64,000 nucleotides of DNA from Chloroherpeton thalassium ATCC 35110 (lineage in GTDB: Bacteria > Bacteroidota > Chlorobiia > Chlorobiales > Chloroherpetonaceae): positions 1,718,001 through 1,782,000 of the forward strand of contig NC_011026.1 in the NCBI RefSeq assembly GCF_000020525.1, read 5' to 3'. Within the stretch, counting starts at the first letter, position 1, and every line of letters begins with the position of its first letter. Shown here piece by piece: positions 45,971 to 55,755 of this stretch. The notes under the pieces are model-generated. The model had not been told where the DNA came from. It made no database searches and was given only the letters and a program-made list of their open reading frames with translations. The position numbers were made by a program, and so were the translations under genes.

Positions 45971-47170
45971 ATGAAACGAATTTTAGTTTTAGGCGGTGGA
46001 ATTGGTGGCGTAGAAGCTGCTATTTCGCTGGCAAAGGAGTTCAAAAAAAAGAGTGGCTACAGCATCGAACTGATTTCTGACAAGTCCACCTTGTTCATTT
46101 ATCCGCTTTCCATTTGGATTCCAGTTGGTAAGCGAACGCCTCAAGACATTTCGATGCCGCTGGATGAAATCGCGAAATTGCGCGGTTTTCAATTTCGCCA
46201 AGAAAAAGTTGAGCGGATTTTGTCGAAGGAAAATAAGGTGATCACAGACAAGGGCGAGCACCAATACGATTATTTGGTGGTTGCAATGGGTGGCGATAAA
46301 ATGCGCCCCAAAGGAATTGAGCACACGCTTTCGGTGTGCGGTGGCGGGGAAGAATCTCTGAAAATCCGCGACCGATTTTATGAGCTCATCAAAAATGGCG
46401 GCGGCACAATTGCCTGTGGATTTTCAGGCAACCCGAAGGATAAAACAGGCGTGCGCGGCGGCCCTGTTTTTGAAGTGCTCTTCAACATTGATTTCTATCT
46501 GCGTGAAAAAAACGTTCGCGACAAATTCAAGCTTGTTTTTTTCAGTCCGTCGCAAGAAGCCGGCAAGCGTTTGGGCGGCCCTGGATTAAAAGCGCTGCAA
46601 GGGCTTTTCATGCAGCGGCAAATTGAACCCATTTTTGGCAAAAAAATTACCGCGTTTCAGCCAAACGGTATTCTTTTTGAAGACGGCCACTTGCTTGAAA
46701 CAAACTTAACCCTTTTCACGCCAGGCATGAATGGACATCCCGTATTTAAAAACACCGATTTGCCACTGACTGAAGCTGGCTTTATTCCGATTAATGATTT
46801 TTGCCAGGCCGACCCGATGGATGACAGCTGTCACTTTGAGGACATCGATAATTGCTATGTGATTGGGGATAGCACCTATTTTGCTGGACCAGAATGGCGT
46901 GCGAAACAAGGGCATTTGGCTGAAGCCATGGCCAGAGTGGTCGCGAGAAATATTTTCTTGAAAGAATCGGGGCAAATTCAAACGGAAACCTTCAGCGAGC
47001 ATTTGAACATTCTCTGCGTGATGGATTTGGGAAAAGAAGCGGCCTTTATTTTTCGTGATGATAAGCGCGCAATGGCGCCTATTGGTGCTTGGGCGCACTG
47101 GGCTAAAGTTGCATGGGAAAAATATTATAAGCTGAATAAGCGCGGCAAATTGCCAAACGCGCCACTTTAA
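45971..47170 (+). CDS. sqr: Sulfide:quinone oxidoreductase-like flavoprotein
   Basis: A 399-residue FAD-dependent two-dinucleotide-binding-domain protein. The FAD GGGIGG loop is at 8-13 and a second FAD motif VIGDSTYF is at about 297-304. Cysteines at 123, 149 and 349 have spacing close to the catalytic triad of known SQRs (about 127/159/353 in type I). It also has Cys278, Cys287 and Cys295. There is no transmembrane segment; SQRs bind the membrane through C-terminal amphipathic helices. It would feed sulfide electrons into the quinone pool for photosynthesis. The SQR type (I-VI) cannot be assigned with confidence, and an NDH-2-like oxidoreductase is the alternative. AAGGAG precedes the ATG. 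Confidence 0.78.
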   Translation: MKRILVLGGGIGGVEAAISLAKEFKKKSGYSIELISDKSTLFIYPLSIWIPVGKRTPQDISMPLDEIAKLRGFQFRQEKVERILSKENKVITDKGEHQYDYLVVAMGGDKMRPKGIEHTLSVCGGGEESLKIRDRFYELIKNGGGTIACGFSGNPKDKTGVRGGPVFEVLFNIDFYLREKNVRDKFKLVFFSPSQEAGKRLGGPGLKALQGLFMQRQIEPIFGKKITAFQPNGILFEDGHLLETNLTLFTPGMNGHPVFKNTDLPLTEAGFIPINDFCQADPMDDSCHFEDIDNCYVIGDSTYFAGPEWRAKQGHLAEAMARVVARNIFLKESGQIQTETFSEHLNILCVMDLGKEAAFIFRDDKRAMAPIGAWAHWAKVAWEKYYKLNKRGKLPNAPL

Positions 47171-47181
47171 ACAAGACGCAA

Positions 47182-47229
47182 AAAAAGAGCAATTCCGACG
47201 CGTTCTCTGCTGCCGAAATTGCTCTTTTT
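47182..47229. terminator. Bidirectional terminator between the SQR-like gene and the DUF3098-like gene
   Basis: AAAAAGAGCAATT (47182-47194) pairs with AATTGCTCTTTTT (47217-47229), giving T-runs on both strands. It lies between convergent genes. Confidence 0.8.
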
Positions 47230-47262
47230 AATTCTTATTCTTGTCTGATTTGCCAAAAAGCG

Positions 47263-47544
47263 TTAGGCTTTTTCGGCATCAGGCTTGCGATATAAGATCG
47301 CAAATACAACCCAAATGTAAGAGGCAACCAAAAGAATTGGCGACACAGTGAGCGACAAAAAGCCATCAACATCGTTTTCAAGATACATCATCGTGTAGCC
47401 AGCTAAAATTCCCAACAGTCCAATGCTCAAAAACAGATAATTATCTCGTTTCAGCGGCATTCCAAGCTGTTCTTCCTTTTTGACTTTTTCAGCTTGCAAT
47501 TTTCTTTTTTGCTTTGCTTTTGATAATCCTGCTTGAACGCTCAT
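47263..47544 (-). CDS. Small two-helix membrane protein, DUF3098-like
   Basis: A 93-residue protein with a basic N-terminus (about 1-30) and two membrane helices (about 37-54 and 65-84). The segment PLKRDNYLFLSIGLLGILAGYTMMY matches the DUF3098 pattern found in Bacteroidetes and Chlorobi (a basic residue, NY, then IGL...G). Function unknown. It follows the argD terminator (minus strand) and has an ATG start. The small size and family pattern support a real gene. Confidence 0.7.
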   Translation of the reverse strand: MSVQAGLSKAKQKRKLQAEKVKKEEQLGMPLKRDNYLFLSIGLLGILAGYTMMYLENDVDGFLSLTVSPILLVASYIWVVFAILYRKPDAEKA

Positions 47545-47563
47545 AAGTCTCTAATTTTGGTTT

Positions 47564-47597
47564 AAAAAATGGACCCGGCAGGCTTTTTAACCTGCCG
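47564..47597 (-). terminator. Terminator at the end of argD
   Basis: CGGCAGG (47576-47582) pairs with CCTGCCG (47591-47597) around the argD stop codon. On the minus strand GGTCCA and a T6 run follow (47564-47569). Confidence 0.65.
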
Positions 47598-48801
47598 CGT
47601 TCTCCTCTGCAAAAATTTCATCCAGCACGGCCACGACTAATTGTGCTTCTTGCTCAGTAGTCGTAAGCGGCGGCAACAAACGGATAACATTTCCGCTGGT
47701 TGCATTTAAAATAACGCCTTTTTGCAGCGCTTTTTGCACATAAGGGCTGGATTCGCCCTTTACAGAAATGCCGATCATGAGGCCGATTTGCCGGACTTCT
47801 TCTATTTGGCTGTATTTAGCTTTGAGCTCATCGAACTGGCTTTTCAAATAAGCCCCAATTTTTAGCGAATTTTCCAAAAGCCCTTTTTCTTCGATTTCCT
47901 CAATTAAGGCAAGTCCTGCGGCGCAAGCAACCGGGTTTCCGCCAAAAGTTGTGCCGTGAGAGCCTTTTGTGAGCACGGTGGCAACTTTTTCGTTTCCGAT
48001 GATGGCTGCTAATGGCAATCCGCCGCCTAACGGTTTTGCAACTGTGACAATATCTGGCGCAAAATCATAGTTCATGTAAGAGAAAAATTTGCCAGTTCGT
48101 CCGCAGCCTGCTTGAATTTCATCGGCCACCACGAGAAAATCGTACTGGCTTCTCAGTTCGTCAAGCTTTTCTAAAAAGGCTTTCGACACTGGAAAAATGC
48201 CGCCTTCTCCCTGAACAAATTCAACAAAAACGGCAGCTGTTTTTCCAGAAACCTTGTTTTCAAGATCTTCAATATTATTAAACTCGATATAGCCTGTTTC
48301 TGGAACTAACGGTTCAAACCCTTCATGGTATTTTGGTTTTGCCGTTAGGGAAACCGCACCATAAGTTCTTCCATGGAAACTATTGGTGAGCGAATAGATT
48401 TTTCGCTTTTCGCTTGAGCGGCTGCTTGCCCATTTCCTTGAGAGTTTCATGGCCGCTTCAATGGCTTCCGTGCCGCTATTGGCAAAGAACACCTTTGAAA
48501 GCCCGCTGACCTGAATCAGCTTTTCGGCCAATTGAAACTGCGAATCAATCATAAATAGATTCGAGGTGTGGATAAACTTGGCCGACTGTGTTTGAATGGC
48601 GTGTAAAACGCGCTCATTTCCGTAGCCAAGCGCATTAACGCCGATGCCGGAAATCATATCAAGATATTTTTTCCCATCTGACGTGTAAAGATAAAGCCCT
48701 TCACCATGTGTGACATGAAGCGGCAAGCGCGCATAAGTTCCAAAGAAAATTTCGTTCTCCTTTTCTATGGTTAGCGGTTCCGATTTTTCCAAATCAGGCA
48801 T
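47587..48801 (-). CDS. argD: Acetylornithine aminotransferase (class III PLP enzyme)
   Basis: A 404-residue class III aminotransferase of the ArgD type, making N-acetylornithine from N-acetylglutamate semialdehyde in arginine synthesis. The PLP lysine is Lys256 ([15 protein letters not shown]), with Asp227 in [28 protein letters not shown] and SFHGRTYG bind PLP phosphate and substrate. The N-terminus [17 protein letters not shown] and a [14 protein letters not shown] near 283-296 are typical. Succinyldiaminopimelate or ornithine aminotransferase activity cannot be excluded. Arginine genes are not adjacent. A terminator overlaps the stop codon. Confidence 0.92.
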   Translation of the reverse strand: MPDLEKSEPLTIEKENEIFFGTYARLPLHVTHGEGLYLYTSDGKKYLDMISGIGVNALGYGNERVLHAIQTQSAKFIHTSNLFMIDSQFQLAEKLIQVSGLSKVFFANSGTEAIEAAMKLSRKWASSRSSEKRKIYSLTNSFHGRTYGAVSLTAKPKYHEGFEPLVPETGYIEFNNIEDLENKVSGKTAAVFVEFVQGEGGIFPVSKAFLEKLDELRSQYDFLVVADEIQAGCGRTGKFFSYMNYDFAPDIVTVAKPLGGGLPLAAIIGNEKVATVLTKGSHGTTFGGNPVACAAGLALIEEIEEKGLLENSLKIGAYLKSQFDELKAKYSQIEEVRQIGLMIGISVKGESSPYVQKALQKGVILNATSGNVIRLLPPLTTTEQEAQLVVAVLDEIFAEENAAG

Positions 48802-48972
48802 TCTAAAATGAATAAAAATTGAACAAAGCTATTGCATAAACAACAAATATATAACCGAGTCGGATAAAATGAAAATGCCCAAATAGTGATTTCATCAAGC
48901 ACAATTTGTACGGCGTGCGTCAGATGAAAATAGAAAGGCGTGCTTTTTTTCACGCCCTAACAATTCAACGTT

Positions 48973-50841
48973 TTATCCTTGTGCGTCTTTATCCAGTTTG
49001 ATTTTGATGGGTGGCGGCGAGTAGCTTTCCGGCAAATATTTTGCCGGCAACGTTGAGTTGTTGTCCAATCGATGAACTTGATAGGCCGGCGAAAGAATTT
49101 CGATGCCGGCTTCGTTAAACGCATCTTGAATGTTCGCATAAAGGGCGGAAAGCGTTGATGTGCTTCGCTTTGGATCTTTTGTGTGAACATTAATTTGATA
49201 GGTCGGATAGTAATCTCCGAGTCCAAGTTGCAAAACGTAAGGCGCGGGTTCGTTAAGCACACGCTCGGTTTTTTTCGCCGCTTCAATGAGCAATTCGTGG
49301 ACTTTTCGCCAAGGCACATCGTAGCCAAGGGTCACTTCAGCGTAAAGGATCAAGGCGCTGCCGCGTCGAACCGCTTCAGAATAATTGATGATATTAGCTC
49401 CCATCACCGTAGAGTTTGGCAGCGAAACTTCTTCATTTTTAATGGTTCTAATTTTCGTAACCAGCAGTGTTTTTTCGACAATGTCGCCGATAATATTATC
49501 GACTTTAATTCGATCGCCAATTTTAAAAGTACGGGTATAATTCAACAGTAAACTGGCAATCATATTGCTAATAGCGGAGCTTGAGCCAAGTGAAAAAAGA
49601 ATGCCGAGAAAAATAGAAATGCCTTGTGCCGCCTGAGAATTTGCAATTGGCGAGTAAGGGTAAATCAAAATGATCGCGAATAAAACAATGAAAAAATTGA
49701 CGATTTTTCGTGTAGGATCAGCCCATTCTTGATAAAAACCGGAGATTTTAAGCTCGCCTTTTGCAATGTTTCCAAAAATAAGGTTGGAAAATTTAATGAT
49801 GTAATGAAAGCAGAAAATGATGATCCCAATTGTAAGAAGATTGGGAACATAAGAAACAAGGCTTCCAAAAACTTCGCGAAAGGGCGTAATGGCAAAATCG
49901 ATGAGTTTTTGTGAAAGGTCTCTTGTCCAAATAAAAAGGCTAAAAAGAAAGGTTAAATAAGCATAGACTAATGAAATCTTGATAAGAATACTCAGGAATC
50001 GATTCAAATAAATAAGTGATTCAGCGAGCTTATCGGATGAAATAATTTCAATGTTTTTAATGCGAATAGATGGAATAAAACGATCTTTTATTTCGGAAAT
50101 TTGATGCGTAATAAAATGGAAAAAATTGTTGATGTATTTCCAAATAAACGACAACGCCACAAGTGTTAAAACCGCCAGCCCAAGCTTAAGCAGCACTTGG
50201 TAGAAATCGGATTCCTCACGATACGACGCAATGAAATCTTTCAGCTCGATGGCTTTTTCCTCTGCATATTCCAACCTGGAAAGATTTTGGTATTCAGCAT
50301 CGCCGTCGGTAAAAGAAACAATAACCTGATCCCCGATGCGGATGGTCGTGAGCTTTGTGCCGTTAATAACTTTAATGGAATCGATAGGTTGCTCGGAATC
50401 TATGAGTTTTTCAACCAGCCTAACTACTCGTGCGGCGCGTTCTTCGGGCGGAAAATCGCCCAGGGACGTATAAAGTGTAAAAAGCCGCTTTCCTTTAACA
50501 TCAACGGGCGTGCCTTTTGGGATCGTTTTGCTTGTGGTGTCGGAAAGCGCTTGCAAGGCTAACGAGTCTTCAGCTGCGGACGAGGTGATAAAAACGACGG
50601 TTGTATCTTGTTCTTTCTCGGCATTTTCCGAAAGTTTGGCAAGCGAATCAGCTTGTCGCAAAGAATCAGCCAGAAGAATCGCGAGCGAATCGGGCTGAGG
50701 CAATGAATCCAGCGCAAGCAGGCGCGTAGAGTCGCTTCCGGTAATCGCTTCGGTGTTTTTGCCAATTGGATGAATATTTTGTGCATGAGCTTTTGGCAGC
50801 AAAAAAATGGCACACAAAATCAAAAAGAAATATCGTTTCAT
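48973..50841 (-). CDS. MscS-family mechanosensitive ion channel with large periplasmic domain
   Basis: 622 residues from ATG 50841, with a signal peptide (MKRYFFLILCAIFLLPKAHAQ). The first 195 residues are periplasmic and Ser/Leu-rich (coiled coil at about 45-100). Then come three to four membrane helices (about 203-222, 280-310, 335-360 and 382-404) and the pore-lining TM3 (QGISIFLGILFSLGSSSAISNMIASLLLNYTRTFKIGDRI), followed by the MscS beta domain and an alpha/beta C-terminal domain. MscS channels release solutes on hypo-osmotic shock. It is longer than E. coli MscS (286), comparable to larger MscK/YbdG-like members. A longer TTG start is less likely. Confidence 0.9.
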   Translation of the reverse strand: MKRYFFLILCAIFLLPKAHAQNIHPIGKNTEAITGSDSTRLLALDSLPQPDSLAILLADSLRQADSLAKLSENAEKEQDTTVVFITSSAAEDSLALQALSDTTSKTIPKGTPVDVKGKRLFTLYTSLGDFPPEERAARVVRLVEKLIDSEQPIDSIKVINGTKLTTIRIGDQVIVSFTDGDAEYQNLSRLEYAEEKAIELKDFIASYREESDFYQVLLKLGLAVLTLVALSFIWKYINNFFHFITHQISEIKDRFIPSIRIKNIEIISSDKLAESLIYLNRFLSILIKISLVYAYLTFLFSLFIWTRDLSQKLIDFAITPFREVFGSLVSYVPNLLTIGIIIFCFHYIIKFSNLIFGNIAKGELKISGFYQEWADPTRKIVNFFIVLFAIILIYPYSPIANSQAAQGISIFLGILFSLGSSSAISNMIASLLLNYTRTFKIGDRIKVDNIIGDIVEKTLLVTKIRTIKNEEVSLPNSTVMGANIINYSEAVRRGSALILYAEVTLGYDVPWRKVHELLIEAAKKTERVLNEPAPYVLQLGLGDYYPTYQINVHTKDPKRSTSTLSALYANIQDAFNEAGIEILSPAYQVHRLDNNSTLPAKYLPESYSPPPIKIKLDKDAQG

Positions 50842-50909
50842 AGATGGTAGGACATAAAAGTTGTTAGCTAATTCACGCTGCAAAACGTGTTTGCGGGCGT
50901 AAGTTTTTA

Positions 50910-51638
50910 TTATACATGGCCTTTGAGGTAAGCTTGTCGCAAAGGCTCTGGAAATTTTTCAATCGCGTAGCGAAGCATGGTTCTTGGCATGGTGTGGTAA
51001 TGCTCTTTCAAAAATCCTTCCTCAGCTTCTTGGTTGCGTTTGCCAATTTCGCGAAGCATCCAGCCAACCGCTTTATGAATGAGATCGTGCTCGTCGTGAA
51101 GCAGCCTTTTCGCCAGCAAAAGCGCTTCACCGAAATGATTTTTTTTGATGTAATGAAAGCTCGCGAGCATCGCTATTCGCCGCTCCCAAAGATTTTCCGA
51201 TTCGGCGAGCCGAAAAAGCGTGTCTTTTTCTTGATGGAAAAGAAACGCGCCCACAATCTGCTCCGCCGATAAATCCACTAAATCCCAATTGTTGATAAAC
51301 CGTGTATTTTCCAAATAAAGCCGATAAATCGTTTCCTTCTCGTTTTCACTGGCTTTGGCAAATTTTTTCACGAGCAAAAGCAGCGCTAAAAGTCGAGCTT
51401 CATGGTATTTCGAACGCAATAGCTCGCTTACGATTTCCAAGCTGCAAGTTTCAAAAAGTTTGAGGCACGCGCGGACTTCCGGCACTTTTATGCCGAGAAA
51501 AATATCGCCTTCTGCATATTCTCCGGGCGCGGTTTTAAAAAAGCGCTGCAAGATTTTTGCTTTTTCTGGATTTTTTAAGCGATTCAGTTCATCATAAATC
51601 GCTTCTAACGAGCAGCGCTCGACCTTCGTTTTGCTCAC
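50910..51638 (-). CDS. AlkD-like DNA alkylation repair protein (HEAT-like)
   Basis: A 242-residue all-helical protein of the AlkC/AlkD superfamily, DNA glycosylases that remove bulky N3/N7-alkyl purines without base flipping. Typical: GDIFLGIKVPEVR near 43-55, SKYHEARLLALLLLVKKF, INNWDLVDLSAEQIVG, WERRIAMLASFHYIKK, HDLIHKAVGWMLREIGKR and PRTMLRYAIEKFP, all matching AlkD HEAT-like repeats. The Asp near 119 (WDLVD) is the usual catalytic position. The start is a GTG. It lies between cysK and mscS on the same strand without tight spacing to mscS. Confidence 0.9.
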   Translation of the reverse strand: MSKTKVERCSLEAIYDELNRLKNPEKAKILQRFFKTAPGEYAEGDIFLGIKVPEVRACLKLFETCSLEIVSELLRSKYHEARLLALLLLVKKFAKASENEKETIYRLYLENTRFINNWDLVDLSAEQIVGAFLFHQEKDTLFRLAESENLWERRIAMLASFHYIKKNHFGEALLLAKRLLHDEHDLIHKAVGWMLREIGKRNQEAEEGFLKEHYHTMPRTMLRYAIEKFPEPLRQAYLKGHV

Positions 51639-51663
51639 AAGATTTGCGTTGAAAAGTTATGAA

Positions 51664-52584
51664 TTACAAAAATAAGGCCGTGCTGATGTAGCGCTCGCCG
51701 GTGCTTGGCACAATCACGACGATGTTTTCTTTTTGCGAAAGCTGCTTTTTCGCGTAAGCAATTGCAGCAGAAACTGCTGCGCCGGATGAAATCCCACACA
51801 AAATACCTTCCTCTTTGGCCAGTGCTCTGGCGGTTTCGAACGCCGCATCATCTGTGACGGTCACGACGTCATCGATAACACTTCGATCGAGAATGCTCGG
51901 GACAAATCCTGCGCCGATGCCTTGAATTTTATGCGCGCCAGCAGCGCCGCCCGAAAGAACGGGAGATCCGGCAGGTTCAACGGCGAGGGTTTTTACGCCA
52001 GGCTTTTTGGCTTTCAGCGCAGTGGAAACGCCCGTGATCGTGCCGCCCGTGCCAACGCCCGCGATGAACACATCTACGCTGCCTTCTGTGTCGTGCCAAA
52101 TTTCCTCAGCTGTGGTGACTTTGTGCGCCGCTGGATTGGCTGGGTTGCCAAACTGATTGGGCATGAACGCATTTTTTTCAAGCTCGCAAATTTCGTTGGC
52201 TTTTTCGATAGCGCCTTTCATGCCAAGCGAGCCATCGGTTAAAACCAACTCCGCACCAAGATGCCGAAGCAATTTTTTCCGCTCGTTGCTCATGGTTTCG
52301 GGCATGGTGAGGCAGAGTTTATAGCCGCGTTCGGCGCAAACAAAAGCAAGCGCGATGCCCGTGTTGCCGCTTGTTGGCTCTACAATTAAAGTGCTTGGGG
52401 TAATTTTTCCATCTTTTTCAGCGGCATCGATCATCGCTTTTCCGATGCGATCTTTCACGCTTCCAAGCGGATTGAAAAACTCCAGTTTAAGGTAAATGTT
52501 GGCGTCAGTCTCTTTGCTAAGTTTATTTAGCTTAACAAGCGGCGTGCGGCCAATTGTGTGGCCGATCGATGGGTAAATATTCAT
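51664..52584 (-). CDS. cysK: Cysteine synthase A (O-acetylserine sulfhydrylase)
   Basis: A 306-residue PLP enzyme joining sulfide to O-acetylserine. The PLP lysine is Lys44 (NPLGSVKDRIG). TSGNTGIALAFV binds substrate, and GVGTGGTITGV and the SSGAAV glycine loop hold the phosphate. The sequence and length are CysK-type, not CysM. Sulfide is the sulfur source of this phototroph, which fits. It is followed by the AlkD gene about 26 nt downstream. No serine acetyltransferase is adjacent. ATG start with a weak ribosome binding site. Confidence 0.95.
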   Translation of the reverse strand: MNIYPSIGHTIGRTPLVKLNKLSKETDANIYLKLEFFNPLGSVKDRIGKAMIDAAEKDGKITPSTLIVEPTSGNTGIALAFVCAERGYKLCLTMPETMSNERKKLLRHLGAELVLTDGSLGMKGAIEKANEICELEKNAFMPNQFGNPANPAAHKVTTAEEIWHDTEGSVDVFIAGVGTGGTITGVSTALKAKKPGVKTLAVEPAGSPVLSGGAAGAHKIQGIGAGFVPSILDRSVIDDVVTVTDDAAFETARALAKEEGILCGISSGAAVSAAIAYAKKQLSQKENIVVIVPSTGERYISTALFL

Positions 52585-52873
52585 GAGGACAGTTCAATTT
52601 TTGATTAGCACGAATAATTTGCAACTAAGCAAAGCGTTTTTTCGCAAAAATTTTACTTTTTATTAAATGTATTGGCCGTGTTGGCCATTCTGTGAAAGAT
52701 CAGGTAAGAAAATTTCAACCCTCTTTGATATTTCCGGCGCGCAAGTCGCCCCAGAATTCTGTATTTTTGTCCGTCATTCAGCGTTTTCCTTCAGTTCAGC
52801 CCATTTTGGGTATTGGTGTTTATGTAAGTGTATTCGATCAGTCGTGGTTTTGAACGAAAATTGCAGCTTATTC
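52585..52873. other. Divergent region upstream of the FG-GAP protein and cysK
   Basis: The plus-strand frame is open here but reads Cys/Trp-rich, atypical protein until the ATG at 52874, where a proper signal peptide starts. I therefore treat these 289 nt as noncoding and as holding the divergent promoters. No clear structure is seen. Confidence 0.5.
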
Positions 52874-55114
52874 ATGCGTATTATAAGGGTTTTTATAACG
52901 AAAGTTCTTTTTGTTGCAGTTCTTGCCCCTGTGGTTGCCATCACGGAAATTTATGCGACAGACACGGCAGGAAAAAATGCGATAAAATCCCCTGTTTTTT
53001 ATAGGAAAAGTATCCCCATTCCGAATCCAATTGAAAAAGTTGTCACAGGTGATTTCAATGGTGATGGCATTTTGGATTTTGCGGGCGTCGAGAAAAAAGG
53101 GGCGCGTCTGGTGATTTTTTACGGCAGAAAAAACAACCCTTTTGTGCCGCGCCGCTTTCGCTTGAAATCGCCGACGTATGATCTAAAAGCCGCCGACGTG
53201 AATCATGATGGCAAAGATGATTTGTTGGTGCTTTATGGCGAGCCTTCGATGCTTCGGTGTTTTATTTCGCGCCGAAATAAAAAGCTTGTTCCCGCAGCGC
53301 TGCTAAAAACCGCAAACAACGCCCGAAAGCTTGAGGTGGAATTTCATCAAAATTCTCGCAAAATTTTTGCCATTGGTAATGGTCCTGGCGTCGAAACTTT
53401 TTTGGTGGGTGAAAAAGGCGCGCTGAAAAGTGCGTCGGTGACGTTTGAAAAAAACACCTATAAAGAGATTACCCATGGCCATTTGCACTCGGAAGAGGCC
53501 AATGAAAATTATCTGCTTTGCACAGATGCCGTCGAGAATAAGCTCTTTTTAATGCGCGATTCTAAAAGTGATCTGTTTAATGAGCCCGTCGATTACGCTT
53601 TTAACGCGCCTATTCGTGGTTTGGCTGCCAATGACTTGAATCAGAATGCGATTCCTGATGTCATTTTAAGCTTAGACGCGTCTCTGAAAAACGGAAAAAA
53701 CTCTCAAATTCAGGTGGTGTATGATTTGGGGATTGAAACGGGCGTGGCGCCCACAACGCTCAAAACGAGCAAAAATCCCGGGCAACTGGCGGTTGCTGAT
53801 ATCAATGGCGACGGCCTGCGCGACATTCTTTATGCGGACAATGAAGAGCAAACCATTTCCGTTTTCTGGGGACTCAATAAACGCCAGTTTAGCGAGCGAA
53901 CCGTTTTGGGCTGCGCGACAACCATCAGCGATTTTTTGGTTGCCGATTTTAATCAGGACGGAGTGAAAGAAGTGCTTTTTTGTTCAACGAACTTGAAAAA
54001 GATCGTTTTTTTTACGACTGACGCCGATCTAAAAAGTCCGATCACATATCGCCAAAAAAGAAATCTGGCTCAGCTGAAGAAGATCGTTTGTCCGCCAATT
54101 CCTTCGGAAATAATGGTGTCGCAGAATTCCAGGCGCGAAGATTTTTTTGTGGTGAGTCAAGCATCTGGCTATGCCAGCAAGCTGGAGCTAAATGCCCAGA
54201 GCGCGCGTGTTTTCACTCAACGCCTGGGCGCGCGGCTGCGAAACGCCTGGCGGCCTGCTGATAATGCGCTGCTAAGCCTTTTAGAAAATAAACTCTCGGT
54301 GCAGAGTTGCAGCAGTCAGTTTCGTTTTGGAAAGTTCAACGAATTTCCTGTTTTTTCAACTGATTTGCAAAGCGCGGTTTTATGGTGGCCAAAAAATTCA
54401 AAATCGCAATTTGTCCTGACGCTTTTTGATAAAGGCAGCCAAAGCATTTTACCCAGATTGCAGCATTTTGGCATTGATGCGCAAACTTACGCCATCAAAG
54501 AGTTGATGTTGGAAAGTGAAGTGAATTTGGCGCAAGTTCAGCGGTTTTATGCGTATGCGCACGAGCCAAAAACGATGCTGGTTATGGAAAAGTCGGTTGG
54601 TGATGGCGCTCGCCTTGAGGCGTTTAGGCTTGAAATGAGTTCGGGTGAAAAAATCCTGCTCAAAAAAGAGACCTTGATGAAAAATGAAGAAATGGGCTCA
54701 AAAGTCTTTCCGGGGAGAATGGTTGGCGTGGCTGATTTGGACAAAGATGAGAAAATGGATTTTATGTTTGTTCATAAAGGAAGAATTTATTTCTATTTGT
54801 CGTCAGTCTCGTATGCGGCTCAGTTGAACCCGTATGTATTTGGCGCTTCCGTCGATGATTTCTACCGAATTATGGATCTAAATCAGGATGGCTATTTGGA
54901 TGTTTTCGTTGGCAAATCAAAAGATACCAGCTTGTATATTTTGAAAGGGCAAAAAAATGGACGTTTTTCTAAACCGCATCAGCTCATGAAAAATGTAATG
55001 GTTCAAGCTGTGGTGGCCACTCAAGAGCGTGGCGAAAGAAAGCTGGCCGTGGCGAATGCGCGGACAAGCACAATTGATATTTTATCGCTCAAAGCGTTTC
55101 GATTTTTAAACTAA
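52874..55114 (+). CDS. Exported FG-GAP/VCBS-repeat protein
   Basis: 746 residues from ATG 52874, with a signal peptide (MRIIRVFITKVLFVAVLAPVVAI). It carries at least seven calcium-binding-like repeats of the FG-GAP/VCBS type: DFNGDGILDFAGV, DVNHDGKDDLLVL, DLNQNAIPDVIL, DINGDGLRDILY, DFNQDGVKEVLF, DLDKDEKMDFMFV and DLNQDGYLDVFV, spaced through the chain. These form a seven-bladed integrin-like beta-propeller with bound calcium. No catalytic domain is visible. It is probably a periplasmic or surface binding protein. It ends 82 nt before def but is transcribed in the same direction. Confidence 0.85.
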   Translation: MRIIRVFITKVLFVAVLAPVVAITEIYATDTAGKNAIKSPVFYRKSIPIPNPIEKVVTGDFNGDGILDFAGVEKKGARLVIFYGRKNNPFVPRRFRLKSPTYDLKAADVNHDGKDDLLVLYGEPSMLRCFISRRNKKLVPAALLKTANNARKLEVEFHQNSRKIFAIGNGPGVETFLVGEKGALKSASVTFEKNTYKEITHGHLHSEEANENYLLCTDAVENKLFLMRDSKSDLFNEPVDYAFNAPIRGLAANDLNQNAIPDVILSLDASLKNGKNSQIQVVYDLGIETGVAPTTLKTSKNPGQLAVADINGDGLRDILYADNEEQTISVFWGLNKRQFSERTVLGCATTISDFLVADFNQDGVKEVLFCSTNLKKIVFFTTDADLKSPITYRQKRNLAQLKKIVCPPIPSEIMVSQNSRREDFFVVSQASGYASKLELNAQSARVFTQRLGARLRNAWRPADNALLSLLENKLSVQSCSSQFRFGKFNEFPVFSTDLQSAVLWWPKNSKSQFVLTLFDKGSQSILPRLQHFGIDAQTYAIKELMLESEVNLAQVQRFYAYAHEPKTMLVMEKSVGDGARLEAFRLEMSSGEKILLKKETLMKNEEMGSKVFPGRMVGVADLDKDEKMDFMFVHKGRIYFYLSSVSYAAQLNPYVFGASVDDFYRIMDLNQDGYLDVFVGKSKDTSLYILKGQKNGRFSKPHQLMKNVMVQAVVATQERGERKLAVANARTSTIDILSLKAFRFLN

Positions 55115-55196
55115 ATTATTTAGATAAACGCCGTTGCGCAAGATGGTGTTTGGAAAAATAAAGGATACAAAAATAAACATTTCATTTTTGATAAAT

Positions 55197-55751
55197 ATGT
55201 CAATATTACCGGTTTACACGTTAGGAGAACCTGTTTTAAATAAAGTGGCCAAGCCGTTGAAAGGCGTCGACGCGGAAATGAAGCAGTTCATCGAGGACAT
55301 GTTTGAAACCATGTATAATGCCGATGGCATTGGATTGGCTGCGCCTCAAGTTGGCAAATCGCTCCGGTTGCTCGTGGTAGATGTGTCTGTCATGGAAGAT
55401 TACCAGGATGAGAAGCCTTTGGTTGTGATTAATCCGCAAATTTTAGAGACAAAAGGTCTTAGCACGATGGAAGAAGGGTGCTTAAGTGTGCCAGGCGTTC
55501 ATGAAGAAGTCACGCGGCCAAAACAGATCACGCTGAAATATAGAGATGCGGATTTTGTCGAGCGTGTTGAAATCTACGATGGCATGATGGCTCGCGTTTT
55601 GCAACATGAAATTGAGCATTTGCAAGGAAATCTGTTTATCGACAACCTTGATGCGAAAACTCGCCGCTTGCACCGTGAAGAGCTTGACGCTATTAAAAAC
55701 GGCGAGGTAGAAACCGCCTATCTTGTGGCCAAGAAACTCAAAACTGTTTAG
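55197..55751 (+). CDS. def: Peptide deformylase
   Basis: A 184-residue metalloenzyme removing the formyl group from nascent proteins. Motif 1 GIGLAAPQVG is at 44-53, motif 2 EGCLSVPG at 93-100 (Cys95 metal ligand), and motif 3 HEIEHLQG at 137-144 with the two zinc/iron histidines. ATG 55197 gives the family's start SILPVYTLGEPVL; longer starts have unrelated leader residues. The fmt gene follows after 4 nt, so def-fmt form an operon as in most bacteria. Confidence 0.97.
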   Translation: MSILPVYTLGEPVLNKVAKPLKGVDAEMKQFIEDMFETMYNADGIGLAAPQVGKSLRLLVVDVSVMEDYQDEKPLVVINPQILETKGLSTMEEGCLSVPGVHEEVTRPKQITLKYRDADFVERVEIYDGMMARVLQHEIEHLQGNLFIDNLDAKTRRLHREELDAIKNGEVETAYLVAKKLKTV

Positions 55752-55755
55752 AACT

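Noticed and set aside
52667-52873. A 69-codon extension of the FG-GAP protein reading frame upstream of its ATG
   Set aside because: The extension is Cys/Trp/Phe-rich and would place the signal peptide 70 residues inside the protein; the ATG at 52874 gives a proper exported start.
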